Shown piece after piece: positions 13,186 to 26,187 of a stretch of 64,000 nt of DNA (within the stretch, counting starts at the first letter, position 1; every line of letters begins with the position of its first letter). The DNA is taken from the NCBI GenBank assembly GCA_003255065.1, contig QAOA01000060.1, positions 1 to 64,000 on the forward strand, read 5' to 3'. Below the pieces are notes generated by a model. It saw nothing but the letters and a program-made list of their open reading frames with translations, made no database searches and had not been told where the DNA came from. This DNA is from Cercis canadensis (taxonomy: Eukaryota; Streptophyta; Magnoliopsida; Fabales; Fabaceae). Made by a program: the position numbers and the translations under genes.

Positions 13186-13836
13186 GGTCCTTCATAAAAG
13201 TTCAAGCAATTGATATTGTTCGATCATAATCTGATAGTTACAGCTGCTTTGTTGCTTACAACTATGCTGGGGTAAGAATTCATTACAACCTGGAAGAAAA
13301 AAAGGCACAAAAAGGAAAAAGAGGAATAAGAGAATGGTGGGGTTTTGACAACCTTCTTTTGTATTGTGGTCAGATCTTGTTCTGGTCAGTTTGCACACCT
13401 CAACTAGCTACTCCATATCCCCGGACAGCCGAGTTAAGTTGTGGGCATCTCAACCAGTTCACCTCAATTTGGTTGAAGGCAGGAAATTTATGGCCAAGGT
13501 GGGAGATTTANGGTCCTTCATAAAAGTTCAAGCAATTGATATTGTTCGATCATAATCTGATAGTTACAGCTGCTTTGTTGCTTACAACTATGCTGGGGTA
13601 AGAATTCATTACAACCTGGAAGAAAAAAAGGCACAAAAAGGAAAAAGAGGAATAAGAGAATGGTGGGGTTTTGACAACCTTCTTTTGTATTGTGATCAGA
13701 TCTTGTTCTGGTCAGTTTGCACACCTCAACTAGCTACTCCATATCCCCGGACAGCCGAGTTAAGTTGTGGGCATCTCAACCAGCTCACCTCAATTTGGTT
13801 GAAGGCAGGAAATTTATGGCCAAGGTGGGAGATTTA
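13186..13836. repeat. 325-bp direct repeat around a single N (probable false duplication)
   Basis: 13186-13510 and 13512-13836 are almost identical; differences include GTGGTCAG versus GTGATCAG and CAGTTCACC versus CAGCTCACC. The N at 13511 is the exact junction. Confidence 0.9.
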
Positions 13837-14357
13837 CGAGGAAATTCTTTGTCGTCTCATTTCAAGAAATCCCTCTTACCAATAGTGGAATTTGAACCTG
13901 TTACTATGCACCTAACCACATACACATGCTTATCTTCATCATAAGACAACCCTTGGTTTGCATTCAGGAGATAGAGATTAGTTTTCATGTGCAAAGGCAC
14001 TGTAATAAACCTTGTTGTATGTTCGCTTGGGGCTGAGCCATAGTTTACTGTTGTCTCCCAAGTGATCGTATTATATGAAATTTTTTAGTAATATATCCAT
14101 TTTCTGTGCAAGTCCCTTGCGCACATATTAGTCTATGAAAGTTGTAATCATTTTATTTAAGTGATAGATGGATAATCCTTCAACTTTTTTGTTTTTACTA
14201 TTTACCAGTTCAATGATTATTCAGTTTTCACCTTAATAAAGTAAATATATATGATTGTGAATCTTTGGGCATTCCCAAAGTAGTACTATCTATGAATTCT
14301 GCTTGTTGATATGTTCCTGTCGAGTAGTCTTATTTTGTTAGTGGGATAGGAATTAGG

Positions 14358-14526
14358 GGCTTGTTTGTTTACCTGTTTTATTCTCTGTTTTCTAGTTTTA
14401 AACATAAAAACACAATCTGCCTGGAGGAGCTATTTTCACTTTCAAGTTTTTAAAACTCGTGAGTTTTAAAAGCTGAAGAAACTAGTGTCTTTTAAACATA
14501 GAAAACACAACTTAAACAAACACGCC
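14358..14526. mobile_element. Candidate hAT-like MITE
   Basis: Ends GGCTTGTTTGTTTA and (reverse complement of the right end) GGCGTGTTTGTTTA form imperfect terminal inverted repeats around an AT-rich core with inner palindromes. The GTGTTTGTTT type of terminus is common in plant hAT MITEs. I find no convincing 8-bp target duplication. Confidence 0.4.
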
Positions 14527-14626
14527 TTAAGATTCTTAAGAACTAGACGTATTNCTAGTGTCTTTTAAACACAGAAAACACAACTTAAACAAACACGCCT
14601 TAAGATTCTTAAGAACTAGACGTATT
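14482..14626. repeat. 72-bp direct repeat around a single N
   Basis: 14482-14553 and 14555-14626 differ at about one base (ACATAG versus ACACAG). The N is at 14554. Same signature as the other N-centred repeats; it duplicates the right end of the MITE-like element. Confidence 0.9.
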
Positions 14627-15810
14627 TCTTCCACGCAATAATGTTGTGGGATTGTATGGAATCTTGCTAATTATAATATATAGAATTATGAATTCATTGA
14701 ATGCAGTTCATACTTCGTAGTAATAGCCGTGTTTCTCTTGAAGTCTCCCAATTGATTAAAAGACACTACTTTGATATAAAATAAAAATTAATTTCTATAA
14801 GTAAAAATATCTAAAAGTTACTTGTTGATTAATAATTTTCCATTTGTCTTTTTTTTGGGGGGTTTACTTGAAGCTACACAATAAAAAGTAGTCAGTTCTC
14901 TCTCAAAATCTCACTTCACCCGCTCTCAATAGAATATCATATCGGTATTACCTCTACAATAGTGTACCAAGTGCTCAACTAGAGCCTCTCTTGAGACTCC
15001 CCCCTTGTCTCACATCAAAAGAAAAATAAGTTATCATTTTTCTCACCATTAACCAACAACCATAACTAGCTACATCATAATTAATTATTTGAAAGTCAAC
15101 TTCGTAAGAGTTTATAATTGTGTGGTGTTAGAACTTGATTTAAAAGACCTAATGATAATAAAAGAAAGTGACTTCCAAGTAGCTACCTCCCACATACCAA
15201 GAATTTATCAAAAAACTTAATGGTTTTATATGGTTATTATTTTTATATATATGAATATCATGTGTAAATTATACGGTTATTTTGTTCGTATATATGATTA
15301 TCATATACATATATAAATGGATAACCACAGTGTTGAGGATATTTTTATCATTTTGCACTATGCGGCGACACCTACTTTCCAAGCTTTTGGCACCTTTTGA
15401 TATTTTTTTTTTCAAGTTTTTGAACCTAAGAGGAAAAAACTCAATTCATAATTACCACATACATACTTTTTTGGAGTAATTAAGGATTCTCAAAGTGTGC
15501 TAGTCCAAGCAGCCATACGTATATATCAATATGCAAATTTGATCCCTTGCAAAAAATTTCTAACATTTTGGAGAAACACAATCAATGATCAGCATAGACA
15601 CCAAAAATAAAGCAGCAAATACTGCCAAATTTGATTAGAAACATGCACACTTGAAGGAGTGGTGCTCAAACACTGATTGTAAAATCAATACCTAATTAAT
15701 CAAGCTGGTGGACACCACCTACTAATGCTTTTAATAATCGCATGCACTTCAGGTCACGTTGAAAAGATGATTCTGTTTGCCTCCATTTGCAGGATCAATC
15801 AATAGCTGAT

Positions 15811-16009
15811 CTGAAGAGTCTGCAAATGTGAAGAGCTTGTAAAAGGGTACTGTGTTTTTGCCTTCATCTCTTGCCTTGAGCTTCTTAGAATGTTGTTGGC
15901 TGTCAGCATTTCCTTGGATATTTTCTGGACCTAAAACTAGTAGATTACTGGTTTATCCTGTCATCTCAGATATACTAATGTCTCCACCTAAGCTGGTCGC
16001 CCCTGCCAT
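15811..16009 (-). pseudogene. ABCB exon-1 relic
   Basis: Reading from ATG at 16007-16009 gives MAGATSLGGDISISEMTG and then TAA, matching copy B exon 1 ([18 protein letters not shown]) with an early stop. Farther on it matches the family sequence again ([12 protein letters not shown]) and then ends. The 5' leader of copy B (about 22105-22215) is recognisable at about 16210-16320, separated by roughly 190 bp of unrelated DNA. No later ABCB exon follows before 1892. Confidence 0.8.
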
Positions 16010-17278
16010 TTCCCAGAGGAAGCCACAGTAACTATGCTAAGTGCAAAAAAGCTGCAGGAGAAGCATTAGTTAATGGTTTCTGTCAGCTATACAGAACAGG
16101 ATGTCTTCAGAACTTTGTAAAGAAGATATATGTGAAACAATTTGCAAAAAAGGCAAATGTCTTCTGAACTCATGTTCTTATTATTATATCAAAGGAGAAA
16201 AGCTGAAATGAACCTTCTGCAAACTTAAGGTGGATGAAGATGGCAAACTTATTACAAGCAGCAGAGGAAGGGAGCGTCAATTCGAAGTTGGAACCCAAAT
16301 TCACAACTAACGCAAGTTAGCTTCATGAAGTTACCACTTCCACTTTATTCACTATGGGTCAAGTGGGTTAGTGAAATCACGTGTACTTCACAGAGGTTAC
16401 TTTATAATTAACAATCCAACATTGATCAAATATATTTAATGTATAATGTTGAAGTCGGAAAGGTAAATTCCTTAATCCACAAGTGTATTATTCAAGTCCA
16501 AATAGATTGGATTTGAAATTATATAATCTTCGATCCAAAAATTAATGACTTGATCCCCTACTATTTCTTCTATTTTTTATTTTTTATTAAAAAATCTGCA
16601 AGATATACAATAATATGATAAATCTGCAGAAAAAATGCCTTAGCCAAGAAAAGATTTCATTACTCTATAGGTATTGATAATTAGTAATTTATTCAGAAGA
16701 TTAGTTAGCCTACACTTTTAAATATTATTATCATACCCAAAGATCAATTACTTAATCTATAAGCAACTGAATTTTCTTCTTCTAGAAGTACTTACTTTTG
16801 CTTCCTTTATCTTCATTTCACATCACACTAAAATAAAAGTTTAGAAAAAGAACTACATTCATCTCCTCTACTGATTCACTTGGTTGTGATAACTTGTTAA
16901 GCGATCGTCTCAGCTACGTAAGCATTGTCTCTTATTTTTTTAATGTTCAGTAATTTAGACTATGATTAAGATCTTTGCGTATGTTCTCTGTTGTTTATAA
17001 TTGGAAAAATAATTTGAAGTTTGAGAGACCAATGAAAGAATAAATACTCCAGGGGGTAAAAGCAATCTGAATAAAAAAGAATAAATACAGGGAACTTTTT
17101 TTTCTCTTTTAAAATTAATGTCTTTCTAGAAGAAAATAATTACGTATTACATGGTAATAATGCTTTAAAAGGGAGAAAAACGCAGAAGATATCAATCTGC
17201 AATGAGAATAATCCCGTGCATGTGAAATTTCTTGGATAAACAAGCAAGAAATTCAAACGAAATTGAAATGAAGAAGCA

Positions 17279-17397
17279 CTTGTGTGTAATGCTGCTAAGG
17301 AAGCATAAGTACCACCCTTGTTGAGTAATGTTCCATGCTTTCCTTTATCTGATATGAATCTGATGTGCTTACCACTATGGGTAATAATCTTTGTCAT
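17279..17397 (-). pseudogene. ABCB last-exon relic
   Basis: The frame reads KGKHGTLLNKGGTYASLAAL, close to the C-terminus of copy B ([20 protein letters not shown] at about 17690-17750). Nothing of the preceding nucleotide-binding domain remains. It lies about 280 bp beyond the copy B stop, so it looks like a duplicated tail. Confidence 0.75.
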
Positions 17398-17580
17398 AGT
17401 GTTCAGTGTTCACCATTGTCTAGGAATTATAAAGGGAAAATGTGATGAAGCTTGAGATGTACTCAAGAGAGAAAAAGTGATATGATTCAAAAAGAGAAGA
17501 AATGAAGTGAGTGAACTGTATTATATTGTTATCTTTTTCTAAAAAACAGCATTACATATTCAATGGGAAAAAAACTAAGA

Positions 17581-17598
17581 GAGAGAGAGAGAGAGAGA
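17581..17598. repeat. (GA)9 microsatellite
   Basis: Simple GA repeat just beyond the 3' end of the minus-strand ABCB gene, possibly in its 3' UTR. Confidence 0.9.
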
Positions 17599-17680
17599 TG
17601 AAGAAGAGATCATTATGCTAATGGGAATAGAAATTAAGAAAGACAAAAAAAGCCCTAGCATCTGAAATTTCTCAAGTAAT

Positions 17681-20600
17681 CTAAGATGTAGATGCACTTG
17701 TGTGTAATGCTGCCAAGGAAGCATAGGCACCACCTTTGTTGAGCAACGTTTCATGCTTTCCTTTCTCTTCTATGACTCCATTTTTAACCACTGCAATTAA
17801 ATCTGCACCCTTAATAGTAGACAACCTATGGGCTACCACAATTGTGGTTCGGTCCACAATGACTCTATCCAATGCATCTTGAACCACTTTTTCAGACTCA
17901 GCATCAAGGGCACTGGTAGCTTCATCTAGTAGCAATATTTTTGGATTCTTCACAATGGCTCTTGCAATTGCCACCCTTTGCTTCTGTCCTCCAGATAATT
18001 GAACTCCTCGCTCCCCTACTATAGTGTCATACCCCTGCATGCATTGTTTTCCCAGAATTCAGACCAATATAGTAACTCAGAATTTTTCAAGATAAATTTT
18101 CTGTACAAGCAGATTGAGATAAATGGACACTGTAACTTACCTGCTGCAAACTACTAATAAACTTGTGAGCATTTGCCAGTTCTGCTGCAGCTATAATTTC
18201 TGCTTCTGTTGCATCTCCACCCTTTCCATATGCAATATTGGCTCGGATGGTGTCATTAAACAACACAGGCTCCTGGCTTACCAACCCCATTTGCTGCCTT
18301 AACCATTTGACTTGTAGCTTCTGGATTTCTATTCCATCCAGTGTAATGTGACCTGAATCTGGGTCATAAAATCTCTGTAATAATGATATCGCTGTTGACT
18401 TTCCACTTCCACTTTCTCCAACCAGAGCCACTGTCTGATTTTCATTAGTATAATCAAACTGTTAGCTTCTCTTTTTCAGTGAGAATTTTAGAGTTGTTTT
18501 TAGTTACCACAATTATTTGCTGCTGATTAAGACATAATGCATCATCCACATATAAATTACAATGTTACCTTTCCTGAGTGAATGGCCAAGCTAAGATCTC
18601 TGAATATTTGAACATCAGGTCTGGTGGGATACGTGAAACTGACATGGCGAAACTCAACTTCTCCTTTTACGTTTTCCAATGTCATGCCGGATTCATCACT
18701 GGGATCTATTTTTGATTTCCTATCAAGAATAGCAAATATAGATGCCGCAGAAACTTTTCCTTTTCCTGAGTCAGGAGCCATGGAGCTAGATTGAGAGAGT
18801 CCTAGAGCAGCCATAGTGAGAGCAAAGAAGACCTGCAAATCAGGAAAGAAAGTCGTAAGTGCTACAAGAATGTAAACATGTGATTAAGAACATAGATCGT
18901 AAATGTTAATCTAAATGACAAGTACCTTATATTAAGCCAGCAATAATTGAGACAAGTGAAAAATTATGAAATGCCTGACATGTTGAATAAGCTAAGAGAA
19001 TAACTTACGCGAAAAACGTCTGAGAATGATGCTTTACCATCTTCTACAAATCGGCCTCCAGCATAGAAACTGGTTGCATAGACAGTATAGAGCAAGAAAA
19101 ATGATAGGCCAAAACTAGTTCCGCTTATTATCCCTTGCCTTATCCCTGTCTTAATTGGTCCTTCACAGTTCTTCTGGTATAACTCCATCACTTTCTCTTC
19201 AGCACAGAAGGAAGCAACTGTTCTAATACTCCCTACAGCATCATTTGCAACTTGACTTGATTTCTCATACATTTTCTGTTAAACAATTAGAATGACAATA
19301 TTTATTGTTGGTCAAATGAATATCATCTCTTTAAGTAAAAAAAATCTAGATATATTGGCATAATGTTTTACAATTGTAGCTGGTTGGTTTATGGAGATTA
19401 GTAACAAACCTTTGCATCTGCACTGAATCCTTTCATGAACTTCACTTGCGCATATCCATTTACCATTAAAAGAGGTAGCAAAGCAAGAATTATAAAAGCA
19501 AGCTGCCAGCTTGCCAAAAAGGCAATTACTAAGCCAGCAGCTGCAGTAGCAATATTTTGAACCAGCAAACCAAGTGCATCCCCAACCAATGCTCGAATTG
19601 AAGCTGCATCACTAGAAAGTTTTGCTCCTAGTGCTCCACTTGAATGCTCAGCTTCATCAAACCAACTCACTTCCATATGAATTATTTTCTCATAGCACAC
19701 TAGCCGGATCCTTTTTATCAACTTAGCACCAGCAACGGCAAAAAAGTAGAATCTTGATGGATAAATGATGAAGGATGCCGCACCAAGGGCAACAAATATT
19801 ATTGCCCAAAATCTTGAATCTTTACGGATCTCATGNTTAGCAAGCTCAGCTGCAGCTTTGATTTCTTCATCTGTTGCACCATCCTTGCCATACGCAATGT
19901 TCTCTTTAATGCTACAAGTAAACAGAACCGGTTCCTGGCTGACAAGGCCTATTTTCTGTCTAATCCATTTCAGTTGAAAGTCTTTGAGATTGATACCATC
20001 AATGAGAACTTCACCAGATTGTGGATCATAAAATCTCTCTATCAAACTAATGACTGTTGATTTCCCACTCCCACTTTGCCCTACCAAAGCTGTAGTAGTA
20101 CCACTTGGTATTGAAAGAGTAAACCCATTGAATATCAGTTCATCTGGTCTTGCAGGGTAACTAAAGCAAACCTCCCTCAGTTCTATATCTCCACGAATAT
20201 CATCTAGCTGTCTACCATTTGTGTCATAAGCGTCAATCTCCGGCTGCCTTTTAATCGTTTCAAACATCTTAAATGCAGCAGCTTTTCCTGCAGCAAATGC
20301 ACTCAGGCTTGGAGAAGCCTGACCAAGAGACCTGTGGAATATGATTAAGCAATTCAATTTTTTGAAATATAGGTCCATCTTTTGCAATATGATAGCAGAA
20401 TGCAACTTACAAGGAGCCAGTCAATACTGCAAACAATACATTCACGACGTCCCCTCCTGTATATCCTTTCTCTACTACCATTTTCCCACCATACCATGAA
20501 GCCAAACCATAACTGCAGAAAACAACACCATAAAGGAATCCTACACCGAAACCTGAAGCCATCCCCTCTTGCACATTATTCTGGTAAGCTTTCATTAACG

Positions 20601-22089
20601 ATTGATTATATTTAGTTATTGCTTGCTTCTCCCCAGTAAATGATGCTACCTGCATTGGAGGAAGGAACATTTTTTTTTTTATATATATATTTTTCAGATA
20701 TGGAAAGGAACAATCACAAGTTCTCTCCTATATTTTGCTTACTGTTCGAATAGAACCAATTGTCTGCTCTACTACAGTTGCTGCTGCAGAATAAGCTGTT
20801 TGTCCACGCGATGATGTCTTTCCTATAATAATGCCCATTGCAGCACCAGAAAAGACAAGAGGTGGAATAGAAGATAGCATGACAAGGGTTAGAAGCCATC
20901 CCTTGATGAATGCTATGATAAATCCTCCTAGGAAAGTTGCCATTAACTGTATGAACTGTCCAACCTGAAATGAAATTTTAAAGACAATAAAGAAATGAGT
21001 TTCAACTTAAACTGCATTCGGTGATGGTTGGAGAAAGAAAATTGACATGTTGTAAGAGTTGTATGGTGCTAAATTAATACCTTTTCACCCATGGCATCTT
21101 GAATAAGAACAGTATCCCCTGACATCCTTCCAATAACCTCACCAGTATTTGTTTCCTTATCAAAGAAGCTGATATCTTGCCTCAAAATTGTCTTGAGATA
21201 TAAACTTCTTATTCTTGCAGCCTGTCTCTCGCCAGTGACCATCCAGCAAGTCACCTCTGACATATTGGAATTATGGTTATTGGCTTTTGTTTCATAATAG
21301 TCTCAATTATGTTACTAGTAATACATTACATAAATTATCAGCAGAGAATCGAGTGTGCTTACGGAGAAATGCTGCAGCAAAGGCACCCACAGCCAAGTAT
21401 ACAAACCTCAGAGCCACCTGAACACAAAATCAAGAACTATGACATGAAAAATAGGAGAATTTGAACTTNTGGCTTTTGTTTCATAATAGTCTCAATTATG
21501 TTACTAGTAATACATAAATTATCAGCAGAGAATCGCGTGTACTTACGGAGAAATGCTGCAGCAAAGGCACCCACAGCCAAGTATACAAACCTCAGAGCCA
21601 CCTGAACACAAAATCAAGAACTATGACATGAAAAATAGGAGAATTTGAACTTGTAATACTTGACTTCAAACTGTAAGGGGTGTTGCATAGCAGAAGCGGA
21701 ACCATGCTCAAGTTATACTTTGTTGGCTTTAGATATGTCACATAAATTAGTAGAGAAAGAAATTAGTCATTAAGTACCTTTGAAACTTGATCAACAACTG
21801 TTTTGGAATCTGAGTTTTCTCCAAAAGCATTAATTAAGTCTCCCATAATTATAGTCATTAAGGGCATAATGACTCCATTCCCTACAGCACCTATAGTCCC
21901 TACAGTCATCAATAAACGATCTAAAGAGTCTGCAAATGTGAAGAGCTTGGAAAAGGGTACTGTGTTTTTGCTTTCTTCTTTGCCCTTGCCCTTCTCTGAC
22001 TCTTGTTTGTTGTCAGTAACTGGTTGCTGACTTGGCCCTGTTGTCTCAGATGTGCTAATATCTCCATCCAAGCTAGTCTCCCCTGCCAT
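17681..22089 (-). CDS. ABCB-type ABC transporter, copy B (interrupted by an assembly gap)
   Basis: Full-size plasma-membrane exporter, substrate unknown. Minus-strand exons: 21778-22089, 21363-21417 (repeated at 21547-21601), 21081-21256, 20743-20964, 20411-20649, 19837-20331, 19410-19835, 19009-19275, 18569-18832, 18141-18434, 17681-18034. NBD1 shows Walker [10 protein letters not shown] and Q-loop LVSQEP. At the N at 19836 the reading jumps from AAELA of NBD1 to [10 protein letters not shown] of TMD2, so the NBD1 signature, Walker B, linker and first TMD2 segment are absent. NBD2 is complete: [35 protein letters not shown] and H-loop VVAHRLSTI. Exon 2 appears twice around the N at 21469; only one should be real. 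All other phases fit. The biological gene is probably intact and the breaks are in the assembly. ATG at 22087-22089; an upstream in-frame ATG at 22230 is less likely. Confidence 0.92.
19836..19836. other. Single-N join hiding part of the ABCB gene
   Basis: Unlike other single-N joins, no direct repeat flanks this N. Coding sequence jumps across the join from NBD1 to TMD2, so real sequence is missing, by comparison with the family roughly 200-260 codons plus introns. Confidence 0.85.
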
Positions 22090-23539
22090 TTTCTTGTTAT
22101 GAACCTTTTGCAACCTTGAGGTGGGTGAAGATGGCAAACCAGGAAGCAACAGAGGAATAGAAGAAAATTCAAGTTGGAAGTTGGAACCCAGTTGCCAACT
22201 AATGCTAGTTAGCTTAGCTTCAGGACACAAAGGAAAAGAATATAACAGAATTAGATACTCAAAACAATCTATAAATTATGTAAATGCACTAATGATTCTT
22301 GGGAGGGTACTCTCAAGTTACCACTTTTTTGAGTATGGGCCCAATGGGTTAATGAAGTGTTACTTTATAGATAACAAAAAGTCAAAAACCAACATGGGTC
22401 AAATAAACAATGCTGAAATTTTAAGTTGAAAACTTCAAACTCCTTGAACCCCAAGTTTTCTAAATATAGATCACTGTTTTAATCAACCTAAAATTTGATA
22501 TATTTATTATCATTATAACCGAATATGAATTTCTTGATCACCAAGCAACTCTAGTTTCTTCTTTTTTAATTTATCTTTGCAGATTTTTCCATTCTTTAAT
22601 GTTGTTGCCTTTTTCACTAAAAATAAAAGAAAAAAGAAAATATGGAAGACTATTATTCGTACTATGAAAGACACGGTTCCAAACTATTCTTGATCACCAA
22701 CGGATAACTTGGTAGCAATTACTTAGCACCATCATGTTCATGCTAAACAAGAAAGATGGAAAATTAGAAGAAGCCTTTCTTGACTTTTAGTTAATTAGTG
22801 GGTGAGTTCACATAATATAGACGTCAAACTTTCCTCTCTTATTAAATTTCGTGTACTTTTCTTGGCTTTCCTTTCCTTCTGGAATTTTAGTTAGTAAACT
22901 ACACATAATTAATATATAATCAAACCTAATCTCATCAATAATTACCGTTTACCACTCTCTTTTCTCTATATACCCATTTGTTTATGCATACCCATTACAT
23001 CAAATTGAACGGATAAATTAATAAATTATTGATTCAATTGACTAGCTCATAAATTTAACAGTTTATTATTCTTAACTATTTAGTGTTAGAGAAAAAGACA
23101 TTTCAATTTTAAATATAAGAGACCTCCAGTTTAATGTCTTTTATACTGTATGAAATAACTAAAATATATTTTACTACTATATAATTATTTTGTTTATATA
23201 TGTGATTATTCCTTAGTACTATAGAGTTATTTTATTCACATATACAGTTATTATATTAAAAAATAAATGTAATAATATTGAAAAATATTTTAATCATTTT
23301 AAACAATATAAAAAACACTAAAATAAAAATCCTGAATTATTTTTCCGACATCAATAATAAACTCTAAATTTAATCTCTAGCTCCCTATTTATTGTTCTTT
23401 TTTTTTTTTATTGGACCCTATTTATTGTTCTTTGTCCTTTAGTCATTGTTGTATTTATATTCTATCTATTATTGAATTTTATTCGGCTAAAGAAACTAGA
23501 AGACCAAACCACTAATTAAAATAATTTACCTTAGCCTGA
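20009..23539. repeat. Segmental duplicate of 1-3157
   Basis: The sequence from CTTCACCAGATTGTGG at 20009 is collinear with the window start at high identity through exons 1-6, the introns and about 1.3 kb of upstream DNA. Similarity fades at TTACCTTAGCCTG (about 3157 and 23539). Small indels separate the copies, so this is a diverged duplication and not an assembly echo. Confidence 0.88.
21281..21653. repeat. About 185-bp direct repeat around a single N, duplicating ABCB exon 2
   Basis: 21281-21468 and 21470 to about 21653 are near-identical and each carries the 55-bp exon 2 with its splice sites. The first unit has a few extra bases (ATTACATAA). The N is at 21469. Copy A has only one exon 2, which supports an artefact. 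Confidence 0.88.
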
Positions 23540-23977
23540 ATTATGATATTAGTGTCGAGAAATTTAGTATTAAATTAAAGGGTAGGAATAGCATCTTTAA
23601 AGACGAGAAAAGTATGTAACTTGAACAAGCAAATTAAAACACAAGAATATGCCAACATACAATTTGTATTAATTAGTTAATAGTTAATACTTTTGATGAC
23701 GATATGATGCCGCAAGCAGCGACAAAAGCAAAGTTGTAGATACTCTCAAATATATACATATGTTACTCCTAGGAACTAGTATGCTAATTCATGTGACCCT
23801 TTATAATATCCTTATATATACATGCTAATTCATGTGATTTACAGCAAAGTTTCATCATATGCCAACTTAATTAATGCAATAGTAACTTACCACCTATTTC
23901 TTTTTTTTTTTTTGGTCATCACTTAGTAATAAAATGAAAGGAAAATTCCTTACCCGGAATAATTGTGAATTTTTTTT

Positions 23978-24209
23978 GAGTTAAATATTTTTTTATTTTT
24001 AAATTATTTTTCAAATATTACTTTAGTTATTCATTTATTTTTTGTGTCTTTTTAGTCATTGAATAATTACTTCGCATGCCAAATTAATTTTTTAATTGTC
24101 ACTTTTGGTGCTTACAATTACAAAAGACTAATTTGGTAGGCAAAGTCAATATTCAAAGACTAAAGTGACATTTAAAAAATAATTTCAAGACAAAAAATAT
24201 ATTTTACTC
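23978..24209. mobile_element. Candidate foldback MITE
   Basis: Left end GAGTTAAATATTTTT and the reverse complement of the right end GAGTAAAATATATTTTT start long imperfect inverted arms that meet near 24100. The GAGTWAAA ends recall the GAGTAAAACCC ends of the large MULE. Flanks are poly-T, so a target duplication cannot be judged. Confidence 0.4.
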
Positions 24210-24229
24210 TTTTTTTTTTTATTTCTATG

Positions 24230-26187
24230 NTCTATGAGGATATATTAATCACTTCTTGAATCGAATAACCATATATTTTGAATTTGATTAATTAACTACA
24301 ATGTTTTATCATAGTTCTAATTTCCCTTAAAATGATTCCATGGTCATATATATAATCTGATTTAAATACAAAAAGATCATATAAATATAATGTGACATTC
24401 GATGATTCGAAGGCCAAACAAGGTGGAATCAATTTTGAGATTGGCGTGTATGGTAGGGTTCTGACATAACACAAGTCAAAACACTGACTTCCAATTTTTT
24501 TATCTGTGTACCAATTGACCTACAATTGATTGAGAAAAATAACTATATCCCATGCAGATGCCAAATATTACACGTTATGGGGAGTACAGCCATGACAAAT
24601 GAGCTTCTTACCAACTGCACCATTTCCTAACACCTCCAAATTATAATTTAAAGGAATATAAGTAATAAACTAGAAGGAAAAAAATCAAAATAAATTAAGC
24701 AAAGATAGCATTAAAAAAAAATTAACATTCTATTGCCCATCAGATCTTATCATAAATTAATCCAAATAAATAGAAGACAAACTAATTAAGTATAAATATG
24801 GATATATAATATATGTAATTTGAACACGTTCTGCGATTCAAATATTCTTTTATACTATTTTATTGTATTAGTATAGATGTCAAATTACACTCTTAATTAT
24901 CTTTTTGTTTTATTAAATTACTAGCACTAATTTGTTTTTAAAAGAACATTCGAGTAGTTGAGCACTTGATACTTAATTGTAGAGCTAATGAGTGAGTGAT
25001 TGGATAATTAAAAAGAAATTTAAAAAAAAAAAAAAAAAACAATAGGGTACTTCTTGTTGTGTAGTCTCTCATAAATAAAAAATAAATAAAACTAAAATTA
25101 CTAGTCCACGAATTTCTGCAAGCCCTAGCTAGGTTTAAGGGGCCAAATTCTACTCTAATCTAAGTTCTAGATTTAAAGGGCCAAAACTCTCAAGTGACTG
25201 CGGTCCTCATAATCAAAAGGATTATTCTTAATCTGTGAATGTCTGACTCACGACTCACAAGTTTGGTTGATTAAATAATTTGTTTGGGGAAGAAGCATCC
25301 CGTCGATCGAGACTCACCTTCACGTAGGACTAGGAACACAAAACTAGTCAGCGGCGGGTCAGCGGACGCAATGCCATTAATTCTTGCCCGTCATTATCCG
25401 CTTTAATGGGTGCATAGCATTTAGCAAGCTTAGAGTTCAGCATATATTCATGAAATACCAAACTCTCGATCGTGCTTTGTCCATGTGTTCCCTGTTCTAA
25501 GACCAAATCAGTAATCAAGAGAGAGAAGGTTGGCAATAAGCTATAACAAGAAATATCAAATTGCAGGTGGTTGCGAGTTAATTGATTGCAGTTTGCACAT
25601 TCACACTACTTTTTAAAGGATGTTACGTATTGCAATTAGAGCGGTCCAAAAAGCCGATGTTGATTGTTGAGGCATCCAAACAAGGTCATACGTGTAAGAT
25701 CCAAAAACTCCAAATACAAATCTCCGTTAAGTTATTATATGGGGGAAATCGCTTTCAGATAAGATACAAATCCAATTCCTTTGGTGGTTCGCACTTCGCC
25801 CCAACACATGGTAATCAAAGTATTATAGTCATACATTTCCCAACCAATAAAACAATCCCGTCGCCCACAATATAACCTTCAACATTCAATGTCTACAACA
25901 CTTGTTTGATGAGTGGGGGGGTTTAGGGCAAAAAATATAAGAGTTGTAGTGTAGTAGGGTCGTAGGCTTCAATCGACGGGTGGGCTTTCCCTTAATGACT
26001 CACATCATCGTCACCACAGCCAATCCAGTGGGCCTACTCATGTCACATGGCCCATGCTTTTATGGGCCTTGTGGAATGCCTAATTCTCACCTCTAAATTT
26101 AAGTGCTCTCTTACTAATTACACCATTTCTTAACACCTCCAAATTACAATTTAAAGAAATATAAGTAATAAACTACAAGAAAAAAAN
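24230..26187. other. Repeat-rich intergenic block between two single-N joins
   Basis: No gene recognised. A segment at about 24590-24790 (X: ACCATTTCCTAACACCTCC) and one at about 24905-25180 (Y: GAGTAGTTGAGCACTTGATA) recur at 37466-37890 in the order Y then X, and part of X recurs at about 26118-26186. Open frames at 25348-25536 and 25582-25875 resemble nothing I know. N at 24230 lies between two CTATG words; N at 26187 precedes the laccase exon. Confidence 0.6.

Larger units (their letters stand above)
12001..15810. other. Intergenic DNA with two more N-centred repeats; no gene recognised
   Basis: Probable 3' flank of the PPR relic followed by AT-rich DNA. Open frames at 13192-13944 are duplicated across the N at 13511 and resemble no family I know. 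Two N-centred repeats and one MITE-like structure are listed separately. Confidence 0.5.

Noticed and set aside
25348..25875. Two short open frames between N joins
   Set aside because: No motif, no splice context and no family resemblance.
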